Shown in pieces: positions 43,408 through 52,124 of a stretch of DNA of 64,000 nucleotides. The translations under genes were made by a program, and so were the position numbers. The stretch is from Phaeospirillum sp. (GTDB lineage Bacteria; Pseudomonadota; Alphaproteobacteria; Rhodospirillales; Magnetospirillaceae), in contig JAUSFB010000073.1 in the NCBI GenBank assembly GCA_030651575.1, positions 186,001 to 250,000 on the forward strand, written 5' to 3'. Below the pieces are notes generated by a model. The model worked only from the letters and a program-made list of their open reading frames with translations, made no database searches and was not told the DNA's origin. The first letter of the stretch is position 1. Each line of letters begins with the position of its first letter.

Positions 43408-44826
43408 ATGCAGGAAACCTCCACACGACCGGACAAGGGGCGCCCCTTGCTGCGCCGCGCCAAATCGGCCGCCATCCCCTCCGCCGCCGAGCAGCCCTGG
43501 CCGATTCTGGTGGTGGATGACGAGCCCGACGTTCACGCCATGACCCGGGTGCTGCTGCGTGACCTGTCCTTTCAGGGACGCCCGTTCGAGGTGATCAGCG
43601 CCTATTCCGCCGCCGAGGCCCGCCGGATCCTGACCGAGCGGCCCGACATCCCGGTGGCGCTGCTGGACGTAGTGATGGAAACCGCCGATGCCGGCCTGAC
43701 CCTGGTCGAACATATTCGCCGCGATCTGAGAAACAACCGCCTTGCCATCGTGCTGCGGACCGGACAGCCGGGTGAAGCGCCCGAGCGCGAGGTCATGCAG
43801 GCCTACGACATCAACGACTATCGCGGCAAGACCGAACTGACCGCCCAAAAACTGTTCACCGCCCTGGTCGGCGGCCTTCGCTCCTGGACCAACCTCTCCA
43901 CCATCGAAACGCTGAACGCCACCTTGGAGCAGCGGGTGGAAGCGCGGACCTGCGAGTTGGACCGCGCCCGCCGCTTTGCCGAAAACCTAGTGGACATGCT
44001 GCCCCATCCGGTCTGGTACAAGGACGCCGCGGGCGGTCTGCAAATGTACAACCGCTCGTTCAGGGAACTGTTTCACCTGCCGGATCACGGCTCGGCCATG
44101 CCCGCCCCGCTGGAGGAGCTCGACCGCCATACCGACGCGACCGTACGGAACGACGGCCTTGGCAGTCTGGCGTTGGAGGCCACCTTGGACATGGGTGGCG
44201 AGCAGCGGACGGTGATGATCAGCAAGGGACTGCTGACCGAGGAATCCGCCGGCCCGCCGGGCACCATCGGCCTGATCACCGACATCACCGAACGCAAGCG
44301 GATGGAGCACCAGCTTCGCCAATTGGCCACCACCGACGACCTGACCGGCACCTTGAATCGCCGCGCTTTCTTTACCGCCGCCGAGCAGGAGACCGAACGC
44401 TCGGTGCGCTATGGCAATAGCGTCTCCGTTCTGATGTTCGACATCGACTACTTCAAGCAGGTCAACGACCGCCACGGCCACGCCGTCGGCGATCAGGCGC
44501 TGCGGGCGGTCGCGGCCGCCCTGCGCGACAACCTGCGCGAGGTTGATATTCTGGGGCGTCTCGGCGGCGAGGAGTTCGCCGTCCTGCTGCCCGAAACCTC
44601 GCTGGACGACGCCATCGATGTGGCCGAACGCCTGCGTCAGGCCATCGCCGCCATCCAACTCCAGCCGGGCCAACTCCAGCCGGGCCAACCTCCGCTGACC
44701 CTGACCGCCAGCCTGGGAGTGGCCGAGCGCAACGCCGACGAGGTCACCGTCGACATGGTGCTGGCGCGCGCCGACCTGGCGCTCTACCGCGCCAAGGCCC
44801 ATGGCCGCAATCAGGTGATGGCCTAG
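43408..44826 (+). CDS. REC-PAS-GGDEF diguanylate cyclase
   Basis: A 472-residue output protein. The receiver domain (ILVVDDEPDVHAMTRVLLRDL, Asp in VALLDVVMETADAG) is followed by a coiled coil, a PAS domain (AENLVDMLPHPVWYKD to TIGLITDITERKRM), and a GGDEF domain. The active site GGEEF is intact, and an RxxD inhibitory site (REVD) lies five residues before it. It should make c-di-GMP under control of phosphorylation, PAS ligand and perhaps SiaC. A 15-base tandem duplication gives LQPGQLQPGQ near the C-terminus. The ATG at 43408 is chosen because upstream codons do not align with the family. Confidence 0.9.
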   Translation: MQETSTRPDKGRPLLRRAKSAAIPSAAEQPWPILVVDDEPDVHAMTRVLLRDLSFQGRPFEVISAYSAAEARRILTERPDIPVALLDVVMETADAGLTLVEHIRRDLRNNRLAIVLRTGQPGEAPEREVMQAYDINDYRGKTELTAQKLFTALVGGLRSWTNLSTIETLNATLEQRVEARTCELDRARRFAENLVDMLPHPVWYKDAAGGLQMYNRSFRELFHLPDHGSAMPAPLEELDRHTDATVRNDGLGSLALEATLDMGGEQRTVMISKGLLTEESAGPPGTIGLITDITERKRMEHQLRQLATTDDLTGTLNRRAFFTAAEQETERSVRYGNSVSVLMFDIDYFKQVNDRHGHAVGDQALRAVAAALRDNLREVDILGRLGGEEFAVLLPETSLDDAIDVAERLRQAIAAIQLQPGQLQPGQPPLTLTASLGVAERNADEVTVDMVLARADLALYRAKAHGRNQVMA

Positions 44827-44831
44827 GTTTT

Positions 44832-45929
44832 CTAAGGATCCTCATGCCCGGCGACATCGCCACGGGCGATGGTCAGCGCCTTGATCAGGGCGTGTACCCG
44901 CATACCCGGCACCAGCCCCAACTGGGCCTGGGCCAGGGCGGTGATCTGCACCCAGAGCGGCGCGCCGCCGCATGACAGCACCACATCCACCAGAAAGGAA
45001 TCGGCCGGCGTCACCGAAGACACCACCGCCGGCAGGACGTTGCGGATACTGACCCGCTCCGGCGGGTCGATGGCGATGGCGATGTCACGGGCATGGATGC
45101 GAACCCGCACCTTCGCCCCCACCGGAAAGTCGTTGCGGCTGACCAACAGGGTTCCGCCGGCGAAGGACAGTCGGCTGACGCCATAGGCGGCGTCATGGCT
45201 GGCGACGATGGCCGAGACCACCGCGCCGGCCTCGTAACGGCCGGTCAGCGGCCGTAACGCCGGGTCGGCCATGAGCCGCTCCAGCGGCCCCGCCACCGCC
45301 ACCCGCCCCGCATCCATCAGCGCCAGGGTATCGGCCAGCCGCAACACCTCGTCCATGGCGTGGCTGACATAAAGGATGGGAATGGCGAAACGGCGCGACA
45401 GGGTGGCGATGAAGGGAAGCAGTTCCGCCTTGCGCGCCGAATCCAGCGCCGCCAGCGGTTCGTCCATCAACAAGATCCGGGGGCTGGCCAGCAAAGCGCG
45501 GCCGATGGCGACCCGCTGCTTCTCGCCGCCCGACAGGTTGGCGGGGCGGCGGTCCAGCAAGGAGCCGATTCCCAACACCTCGACCACCTGATCGAAATCG
45601 ACGCCACGCTCGGCCGCCGGCAGGCGATTGCGGCCGAACACCAGATTGCCGCGCACCGACAGATGGGGAAACAGCCGGTGCTCCTGAAAGACATAGCCAA
45701 GCCGCCGCCGCTCGGGCGCCAGATCGATGCCGGCGGCCGAATCGAACAAGACCTTGCCGTCCACCTCGATCCGCCCGGAATCGGGACGGGCCAGACCGGC
45801 CACCATATTGATGACCGAGGTCTTGCCCGAGCCCGATCGCCCGTACAGCGCGGTGACGCCGGCCCCGGCGGCAAGATCCACATCCAGCTGAAAAGCGCCC
45901 TGACGGCGGCGAACGGACAGTTTCAGCAT
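44832..45929 (-). CDS. modC: Molybdate ABC transporter ATP-binding protein
   Basis: A 365-residue ABC ATPase. Walker A GRSGSGKTS is at 30-38, Q-loop YVFQEHRLFPHLSVRGNL, signature LSGGEKQRVAIGRALL, Walker B ILLMDEPLAALD. The C-terminal 110 residues form a Mop/TOBE molybdate-binding domain (VSIRNVLPAVVSSVTPADSFLVDVVLSC). It powers molybdate import with ModB. It would supply the PadB-like Mo enzyme, among others. The longer upstream frame is a shadow of modB. It follows modB by five bases. Confidence 0.93.
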   Translation of the reverse strand: MLKLSVRRRQGAFQLDVDLAAGAGVTALYGRSGSGKTSVINMVAGLARPDSGRIEVDGKVLFDSAAGIDLAPERRRLGYVFQEHRLFPHLSVRGNLVFGRNRLPAAERGVDFDQVVEVLGIGSLLDRRPANLSGGEKQRVAIGRALLASPRILLMDEPLAALDSARKAELLPFIATLSRRFAIPILYVSHAMDEVLRLADTLALMDAGRVAVAGPLERLMADPALRPLTGRYEAGAVVSAIVASHDAAYGVSRLSFAGGTLLVSRNDFPVGAKVRVRIHARDIAIAIDPPERVSIRNVLPAVVSSVTPADSFLVDVVLSCGGAPLWVQITALAQAQLGLVPGMRVHALIKALTIARGDVAGHEDP

Positions 45930-45934
45930 CGCCT

Positions 45935-46618
45935 TCAGGCCTTCAACCGAGCCTGAAGCCGGCGCGACAGCAATTCCGAGGCCAGCAAGGCGGCGAAGGC
46001 CACCACCACCGAAATGACGCACAGCCGCAACGCCGCCGCATCGCCGCCCGGCGTCTGGGTCAAGGCGTAAAGCGCGATGGGCAGGGTCCGGGTTTCGCCC
46101 GGTATGTTGGACACGAAAGTGATGGTGGCGCCGAATTCGGACAACGAACGGGCAAAGGACAGGATCACCCCGGTCAGCACGCCGGGCAGCATCAACGGCA
46201 GGGTGACCGAAAAGAAGGTTCGCACCGGACCGCAGCCCAGGGTGCGCGCCGCCTGCTCCAGACCACGATCGACCCCTTCCAGCGACAGCCGGATGGCGCG
46301 GACCATCAGCGGGAAGGCGATCACCGCCGAGGCGATGGCCGCCCCCTTCCAGGTAAAAGCGATGGTGACGCCGAACCAGTCGAACAGCCAGCTTCCCACC
46401 ACGCCGCGCCGCCCCAGCACCACCAGCAGCACATAGCCCACCACCACCGGCGGCAACACCAGCGGCAGATGGATCAGCCCGTCCACCACCGCCTTGCCGG
46501 GAAAATCGCACCGCGCCAGCAGCCAGGCGCAGGCCAGCCCCAGCGGCAGCGATCCCGCCACCGCCCAGCCGGACACCAGCAGAGACAGGCCCAGTGCTTC
46601 GATCTCAAGGGGAGTCAT
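45935..46618 (-). CDS. modB: Molybdate ABC transporter permease
   Basis: A 227-residue permease with about five or six helices and the EAA loop EQAARTLGCGPVRTFFSVTLPLMLPGV. SLSEFGATITFVSNIPGETRTLPIALY is characteristic of ModB. No modA gene precedes it; the upstream neighbour is a PAS-GGDEF gene, with a dispersed repeat in between. The ribosome site GAGGGA lies inside that repeat. ModA must be elsewhere or replaced by another binding protein. Confidence 0.93.
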   Translation of the reverse strand: MTPLEIEALGLSLLVSGWAVAGSLPLGLACAWLLARCDFPGKAVVDGLIHLPLVLPPVVVGYVLLVVLGRRGVVGSWLFDWFGVTIAFTWKGAAIASAVIAFPLMVRAIRLSLEGVDRGLEQAARTLGCGPVRTFFSVTLPLMLPGVLTGVILSFARSLSEFGATITFVSNIPGETRTLPIALYALTQTPGGDAAALRLCVISVVVAFAALLASELLSRRLQARLKA

Positions 46619-46621
46619 CTA

Positions 46622-46749
46622 TGGTCCCTCAAGCGCCGGGCGGGGCCATCCGGCCCCTGGGCTATCGCGGCATGGGCCGCGCCGGGCCTTGCCCGCAACT
46701 CCGAGCCGGCGGCTCGTCGGGGGTCTTGGTCCCTCAAGCGCCGGGCGGG
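46622..46749 (-). repeat. Dispersed GC-rich repeat upstream of modB
   Basis: The 23-base block TGGTCCCTCAAGCGCCGGGC + GGG occurs at 46622-46644 and again at 46727-46749, 105 bases apart. The segment after the first copy holds the GGGGCC-ATCC-GGCCCC hairpin also found at 25161-25281. On the minus strand both blocks end TTGAGGGACC, and the one near modB acts as its ribosome site. Confidence 0.75.
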
Positions 46750-46810
46750 CGTGGCGGTATCATGGCGATGCATGGCCGAATCCTGGACGAAAACCATGCT
46801 CCAAGAGCTA

Positions 46811-48085
46811 TCACGCGTCCAACGGATAGACCAGACGTTCCGGCAGTTGATGGAAGCCGAAATTGTTCTTTCCCGAGCCCTTGACGCCGTACATGGCGCG
46901 GTCGGCCAAGCGAACCAACTCCGCCGCGTCATCGGCGTCGTCGGGGAAGATGGCGATACCGATGCTGGCCTTGACGTTGGCCTGATGGCCGTCGAGGTCG
47001 AAGTTTTCCGCCAGTCGGGTAACCATCTTGGAGGCGACCACGCCAACCTCGTCGCGGCCGTCGATATCGTGCAAGATGACGGTGAACTCGTCACCCGACA
47101 ACCGCGCCACCGTATCGGACGACCGCACCGCCAACAGCAGCCGCGCCGCCGCCTCCTGCAACAAAAGATCGCCGATGGAGTGTCCAAAGGTGTCGTTGAC
47201 CGCCTTGAACCCGTCCAGGTCGATGAACAGCAGGGCAAAACGGGTGCGGTCCCGCCGCGCCGCCTTGATCGCCTGACTGAGGCGGTCGAGAAACAGCGAG
47301 CGGTTAGGCAGGCCGGTCAGGGCGTCGAAATTGGCCTGGCGCCAGACCTGCTCCTCGTCCTCCTTGCGCGACGTGATATCGGCGAAGATCCCCAGCATGT
47401 GGGAGACATGGCCGGAGGCGTCGCGCACCGAGGCGATGGACAGCCACTCGATGAACACCTCGCCTGATTTGCGCCGGTTCCAGACTTCGCCCTGCCATTG
47501 GCCGGTCTCGTTGATGCTGCGCCACATCTCGCGGTAGAACTCGGGCTCGTGACGGCCGGATTTCAAAAAACCCGGCCGCCGGCCGATGGCCTCGTCCGGG
47601 CCAAAGCCGGTGATGCGGGTAAAGGCGGTGTTGACCGCCTCGATGGTGGCGTCGGCCCCGGTGATCATGATGCCTTCATTGGCGGTTTCCACCACCTTGG
47701 CCGCCAGTTGCAGCCGCTCCTCGGCGGTCTTGCGCTCGGTGATGTCATAGACCCAGGCAAGGTTGACCGGCTCGCCGGCATAGGCCGATTCCCGGATGGT
47801 CAAAAGCGTCCAGAACGGGATGCCGTCCGAGCGGCGGAACTGAACCTCGGCGTGATCGACGCTGCCGTTGCGCACCAGATGCTTGATCACCGCGGAACGT
47901 TGCTGCTCGTCGACGTAATAGCCGCGCGCGGTCGAGCCCAGCACCTTGGAGTGGGGCACTCCGACCAACTCGCAAAACGTATGATTGGCGAATACGATGA
48001 CGCCGTCGCGGCGTCGCGAAATCGACACTCCGATCGGACTGTCTTCGAGAACGCTGGCGAGGCCGCTGAGGTCAAGCACGCTCAT
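46811..48085 (-). CDS. PAS-PAS-GGDEF diguanylate cyclase
   Basis: A 424-residue soluble protein with two PAS domains (about 10-115 and 130-250, each ending in a DITERK or DITSRKEDEE linker) and one GGDEF domain. The active site reads SGDEF, a variant that can be active, and an RxxD site (RSSD) lies five residues before it. Substrate-side residues DLDGFKAVNDTFGH are intact. It probably makes c-di-GMP in response to redox or a small ligand. No EAL domain is present. The C-terminus PERLVYPLDA extends past the domain. Confidence 0.9.
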   Translation of the reverse strand: MSVLDLSGLASVLEDSPIGVSISRRRDGVIVFANHTFCELVGVPHSKVLGSTARGYYVDEQQRSAVIKHLVRNGSVDHAEVQFRRSDGIPFWTLLTIRESAYAGEPVNLAWVYDITERKTAEERLQLAAKVVETANEGIMITGADATIEAVNTAFTRITGFGPDEAIGRRPGFLKSGRHEPEFYREMWRSINETGQWQGEVWNRRKSGEVFIEWLSIASVRDASGHVSHMLGIFADITSRKEDEEQVWRQANFDALTGLPNRSLFLDRLSQAIKAARRDRTRFALLFIDLDGFKAVNDTFGHSIGDLLLQEAAARLLLAVRSSDTVARLSGDEFTVILHDIDGRDEVGVVASKMVTRLAENFDLDGHQANVKASIGIAIFPDDADDAAELVRLADRAMYGVKGSGKNNFGFHQLPERLVYPLDA

Positions 48086-48295
48086 GCGGCGAAGCTCGAA
48101 TTTTCAAGTGTCATGGTCGCCCCCTGCTGGCTCCCTGTCGCCGGACGGCCTCTTCCCTCGCCCAGCGACACGCTCACATAACCTATACCAGAAGTGGCAT
48201 AGCCTCCGCAATCATACCCCCGGACAGTTCCTTGTTGACCACAACATTTCAAGGCGCATAGTCGGCGGATCGATCACGAGAGAACAGCGGACTGA

Positions 48296-48682
48296 ATGCA
48301 TACCTACGCTCTGGTCGCCCTGGGCAGCGCCATCGGCGGGACTTTGCGCTATTGGCTGTCGGGTCTGATCGCCAATAGCTTTGGCGCGACCTTTCCCTGG
48401 GGCACCCTGCTGGTCAACGTCACCGGCTCGTTCGCCATCGGCCTGTTCGCCACCCTGACCGCCACCGACGGCCGGGTCTTCGTGGCGGGGGAGTGGCGGA
48501 CGTTCTTCATGGTGGGGATCTGCGGCGGCTACACCACTTTTTCGTCATTCAGCCTGCAAACCCTGACCCTGGCCCAGGACGGAGAATGGCTGTCGGCCGG
48601 ACTGAACATCGTCCTTTCGGTCGTCGCCTGTCTGGTGGCGGTATGGTTGGGCCATGCCTGCGCCATGATGCTGAACAGATAG
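48296..48682 (+). CDS. crcB: Fluoride channel CrcB/Fluc
   Basis: A 128-residue four-helix membrane protein with GGTLRYWLS, PWGTLLVNVTGSFAIGL and GICGGYTTFSSFSLQTL, the signature of Fluc fluoride exporters. It works as an antiparallel dimer and protects the cytoplasm from fluoride. The 210-base region before it (48086-48295) was searched for the fluoride riboswitch core but no match is convincing. A DUF190 gene follows, a frequent pairing. Confidence 0.95.
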   Translation: MHTYALVALGSAIGGTLRYWLSGLIANSFGATFPWGTLLVNVTGSFAIGLFATLTATDGRVFVAGEWRTFFMVGICGGYTTFSSFSLQTLTLAQDGEWLSAGLNIVLSVVACLVAVWLGHACAMMLNR

Positions 48683-48719
48683 ATCCGACGAACCGCGAGC
48701 GACTGAGGAGCTGAAGAAT

Positions 48720-49061
48720 ATGCGGATACCCAAGGACGCCGTCCTGCTGCGCATCTTCCTGGGCGAAAACGACAAGCACGCCGGCCAACCGCTTTACGAG
48801 GCCATCGTCATGGCGGCGCGCCGGCATCATCTGGCCGGAGCCACCGTCCTGCGCGGTCCCCTGGGCTTCGGTCACTCGTCCAGGGTCCACACCGCCAAGA
48901 TTCTCCGTCTGTCGGAGGACCTGCCGCTGGTCATCGAGATCATCGACGGGCCAGAGCGGATCGAGGCTTTCCTGGCCGAGATCGATCCGATGATCGGCGA
49001 CGGCGGACTGGTCACCCTGGAGAAGGTTCAGGTTCTGCGCTACGGGCCACAAAAAAACTAG
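48720..49061 (+). CDS. DUF190 family protein
   Basis: A 113-residue protein matching DUF190: LLRIFLGENDKHAGQPLYEAIVMAARRHHLAGATVLRGPLGFG, then PLVIEIIDGPERIEAFL. The fold is PII-like. It is commonly found next to crcB, here 37 bases downstream, and may regulate or accompany fluoride export. No enzyme function is known. A likely GAGGAG ribosome site precedes the ATG. Confidence 0.88.
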   Translation: MRIPKDAVLLRIFLGENDKHAGQPLYEAIVMAARRHHLAGATVLRGPLGFGHSSRVHTAKILRLSEDLPLVIEIIDGPERIEAFLAEIDPMIGDGGLVTLEKVQVLRYGPQKN

Positions 49062-49241
49062 GCGGCGCGAATCCCTAGGCTCAAATGCTTATTGGCCGGG
49101 GCGCCATCCTCCATTTCTGAATGATTCCATCCTACGACTGGACCAAATGCCTGTTCAGGTATAGGCTGTTAACGGAATGTTAAAGGATAAGGGACGATCG
49201 CCCTCGGCTACGTCCCTTTCATCGTCAGTGGGGGACTGCGC

Positions 49242-51230
49242 ATGAAGAAGATCCTGATTGGCCTGGCCGTCCTGGTTGTCGTGCTGGTCGGCGCGTTGAT
49301 CGCGCTGCCGTCGCTGGTCCCCGCCGACAGGATCAAGGACGAAGTGGTGGCCGGCGTCAAATCCGCCACCGGCCGCGATCTGTCGATCCAGGGAAAGGTC
49401 GCGGTCGCGGTGTTCCCCTCGCTGTCGGTGCAGGTCGGCAATGTCGCCCTGGCCAATCCCGCCGGCTTCACCACGAAGGATCTGGTCCGGCTCGGCGCGG
49501 TGGATGTGCGGCTCAAGCTGCTGCCCCTGCTGGGCGGCAAGGTCGAGGTCGACAGTTTCGTGCTGGTCGACCCGGTGATCACCCTGGAGACCGACCGCCA
49601 GGGCAAGGGCAACTGGGTGTTCGATACCGCTCCCGCCGCGGCTCCGTCCGCCGCCAAGACGCCCGAGGCCAAGCCGGCCCCGACCGCCGCCGCCCCGACC
49701 GCCCCCGCCGATATTCGCCTGGGCGACGTGCGGATCACCGGCGGCAAGCTGATCCAGATCGACGGCAAAACCGGCGCCAGGCAGGAAATCGGCGACATCA
49801 ACCTGATGGTGGCGCTCAAAAGCCTGGATTCGCCGTTCACCGCCAAGGGCAGTCTGGTGTGGAACGCCAAGAAGATCGAGATATCCGCCGATGTCGCCAG
49901 CCTGAAGGCGGTGATGGCGGGCGAGACCTCCAACACCAGCCTCGCCGTGACGTCCGAGCCGGTGAAGCTGAGTTTCAAGGGCACCACCAAGGGCGGCTCC
50001 GCCGCCGGAATCGCCGGCGACCTCGACCTGGGCGTGCCATCGGTGCGCAACCTCGCCGCCTGGGCCGGCGCGCCCATCGCCATGGCCGGAACCGGCCTGG
50101 GGCCGCTGTCGATCAAAGGCAAGCTGGCCGCCGCCGGCACCCAGATCGCCTTTACCCAGGCCTCCATCGACATCGACGCCATCAAGAGCAAGGGCGACGT
50201 CACCGTCAATACCGGCGGCGCCAGGCCGGCCATCAAGGGCCGCCTGGACGTCGCCATGCTCGACCTCAACCCCTACCTGCCGCCCGCAGGCTCCCCTGCC
50301 GCCAAGGGAGGCGCTCCGGCCGGGGAAGCGGGCAAGGCCGCCGCGCCCGCCGCCAAAAGCGGCTGGAGCGACGACCCCATCGACGCCTCCGGCCTCAAGG
50401 CCGCCGATGTGGATTTCGCCCTGACCTGCGGCGGCATCGTCGTCAACAAGATCAAGGTCGGCAAAAGCGCCCTGAAGATCGCGCTGCACGACGGCAAGCT
50501 GGTGGCCGACCTTACCGAACTGGCGCTGTATCAGGGCGCCGGCAAGGGACGGGTGGCGCTGGACGGCTCGCAGCCCGGAGTCGGCCTCAACGCCGCCTTC
50601 CAGCTCAAGGGGCTCCAGGCCGAGCCGTTCCTGACCGACGCCGCCGATACGGACCGCCTGTCGGGCACCGGCAATTTCGACGTGACCGTCACCGGTCGCG
50701 GCAAGACCCAGCGCCAGATCGTCTCGGCCCTGGACGGCAAGGGGGCGGTTTCCTTCCTCAACGGCGCCGTCAAGGGCATCAATCTGGCCGCCATGATGCG
50801 CAACGTCGCCACCGCCTTTACCGGCGGCCCCGCCTCGACCGAAAAGACCGACTTCGCCGAGTTGGGCGGCACCTTCACCATCGCCAAGGGCATCCTGACC
50901 AACAACGATCTGGCCCTGAAATCACCGCTACTGCGCGTCGAGGGCAAGGGAACCGTCGACCTGCCCCAGCGCAGCGTCAATTACCGCATCGATCCCAAGG
51001 TGGTCGCCTCGTTGCAAGGCCAGGGCGGCGGCGACGCCAGCGGGCTGGTAGTGCCGGTGCTGGTCTCGGGACCGTGGGAGAATCTCAGCTATCGCCCCGA
51101 CCTCGAAGCCCTAGTCAAACAAAACGTTCAAAACGTCGGCAAGGCGGTCGAGGGACTGCTGGGCGGCGGGAAATCCGGCGCGACGCCGTCCGGCGGCGGC
51201 CTCAATCCCTTGAAGCTGCTGGGCCGATAG
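49242..51230 (+). CDS. AsmA family protein
   Basis: A 662-residue inner-membrane-anchored periplasmic protein. An N-terminal helix (3-25) is followed by the AsmA start LVPADRIKDEVVAGVKSATGRDLSIQGKVAVAVFPSLSVQVGNVALANPAGF and the C-terminal AsmA_2 region (GTGNFDVTVTGRGKTQRQIVSALDGKGAVSFLNGAVKGINLAAMMRN). Such proteins form long beta-groove bridges for phospholipid transport to the outer membrane. Pro/Ala-rich inserts at about 130-150 and 350-375 are likely loops. It is followed after 48 bases by an OmpA-like lipoprotein. Confidence 0.9.
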   Translation: MKKILIGLAVLVVVLVGALIALPSLVPADRIKDEVVAGVKSATGRDLSIQGKVAVAVFPSLSVQVGNVALANPAGFTTKDLVRLGAVDVRLKLLPLLGGKVEVDSFVLVDPVITLETDRQGKGNWVFDTAPAAAPSAAKTPEAKPAPTAAAPTAPADIRLGDVRITGGKLIQIDGKTGARQEIGDINLMVALKSLDSPFTAKGSLVWNAKKIEISADVASLKAVMAGETSNTSLAVTSEPVKLSFKGTTKGGSAAGIAGDLDLGVPSVRNLAAWAGAPIAMAGTGLGPLSIKGKLAAAGTQIAFTQASIDIDAIKSKGDVTVNTGGARPAIKGRLDVAMLDLNPYLPPAGSPAAKGGAPAGEAGKAAAPAAKSGWSDDPIDASGLKAADVDFALTCGGIVVNKIKVGKSALKIALHDGKLVADLTELALYQGAGKGRVALDGSQPGVGLNAAFQLKGLQAEPFLTDAADTDRLSGTGNFDVTVTGRGKTQRQIVSALDGKGAVSFLNGAVKGINLAAMMRNVATAFTGGPASTEKTDFAELGGTFTIAKGILTNNDLALKSPLLRVEGKGTVDLPQRSVNYRIDPKVVASLQGQGGGDASGLVVPVLVSGPWENLSYRPDLEALVKQNVQNVGKAVEGLLGGGKSGATPSGGGLNPLKLLGR

Positions 51231-51278
51231 AACTTTCAACCCTTTCCACGAATCAACACCCCAAGGAGACATAATTCC

Positions 51279-52124
51279 ATGAACCTGCCTCGCTTTGCCG
51301 CCGCCATGGGCATGACCGTGCTTCTGGCCGCCTGCGCCACCCCGTGGGAAGTGTCCAAAGTCAACGAGATCATGGCGGCTCCCGCCCCGACCGTCGGCAG
51401 CGCCTTCACCAAGGCCCTGTTCACCGAGTACAAGGCCGAGACCATCGAAGAGGCCAAGAATGAGTACGAGTGGGACCATGCGGCGATCTTCGCGCGCAAG
51501 GGCCTGCGCGCCGCCGCCGGCGAGGTTGTCGGCCCCGAGGAAATGAGCGAGTGGTGCCTGCCCGAAGGCCGCGTCAAGGAAGTGTCCGACGCCCGCGCCC
51601 GCCTGCTCGGCTATTTCGGCAACGGCGCCCGCGAGCGTGTCCCCACCGCCTCCGCCAAGGCCCAGGCCAAATTCGACTGCTGGCTCGAAGAAGAGGCCGA
51701 AGGTGACGCCAATTCCACTTGCCGCGCCGCCTTCTTGAAGGTCGAGCCGGAATTGCAGGTCAAGGCGGCCGTCGCCGCCCCCGCCCCGAAGATCGTCAAG
51801 ACCTTCATCGTCTACTTCGACTTCAACAAGTCCACCATCACCAAGGACTCGCAGAAGATCTTGAAGGAAGTCGCCGTCGAGCAGGGCAAGATCAAGCCGA
51901 CCAGCATCTATGTGGCCGGCCACACCGACACCGTTGGCAAGAGCGCCTATAACGACAAGCTGTCGGCTAGCCGCGCCAACGCCGTCGCCGCCGCCCTGGG
52001 CAAGCTGGGCGTCAGCGCCAAGGTCGATCAGAAGTCGTTCGGCATGACCAAGCTGGCCGTTCCGACCAAGGCGAACGTCAAGGAAGGCAAGAACCGTCGC
52101 GTCGAAATCTACTTCGAGAAGTAG
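51279..52124 (+). CDS. OmpA-family lipoprotein
   Basis: A 281-residue lipoprotein with lipobox LLAAC (Cys20). The N-terminal 150 residues are unrecognised and Cys-containing (EWCLPEGRV, FDCWLEE, STCRAAF). The C-terminal OmpA domain has IVYFDFNKSTITKDSQKILKEV and YVAGHTDTVGKSAYNDKLSASRANAV, the peptidoglycan-binding pattern with Asp and Arg. It tethers the outer membrane to the cell wall. The strong CAAGGAGAC ribosome site suggests high expression. The gene ends within the convergent methyltransferase gene by 16 bases. Confidence 0.88.
   Translation: MNLPRFAAAMGMTVLLAACATPWEVSKVNEIMAAPAPTVGSAFTKALFTEYKAETIEEAKNEYEWDHAAIFARKGLRAAAGEVVGPEEMSEWCLPEGRVKEVSDARARLLGYFGNGARERVPTASAKAQAKFDCWLEEEAEGDANSTCRAAFLKVEPELQVKAAVAAPAPKIVKTFIVYFDFNKSTITKDSQKILKEVAVEQGKIKPTSIYVAGHTDTVGKSAYNDKLSASRANAVAAALGKLGVSAKVDQKSFGMTKLAVPTKANVKEGKNRRVEIYFEK

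Noticed and set aside
48086-48295. Fluoride riboswitch before crcB
   Set aside because: The conserved pseudoknot core sequences were not found in this gap.
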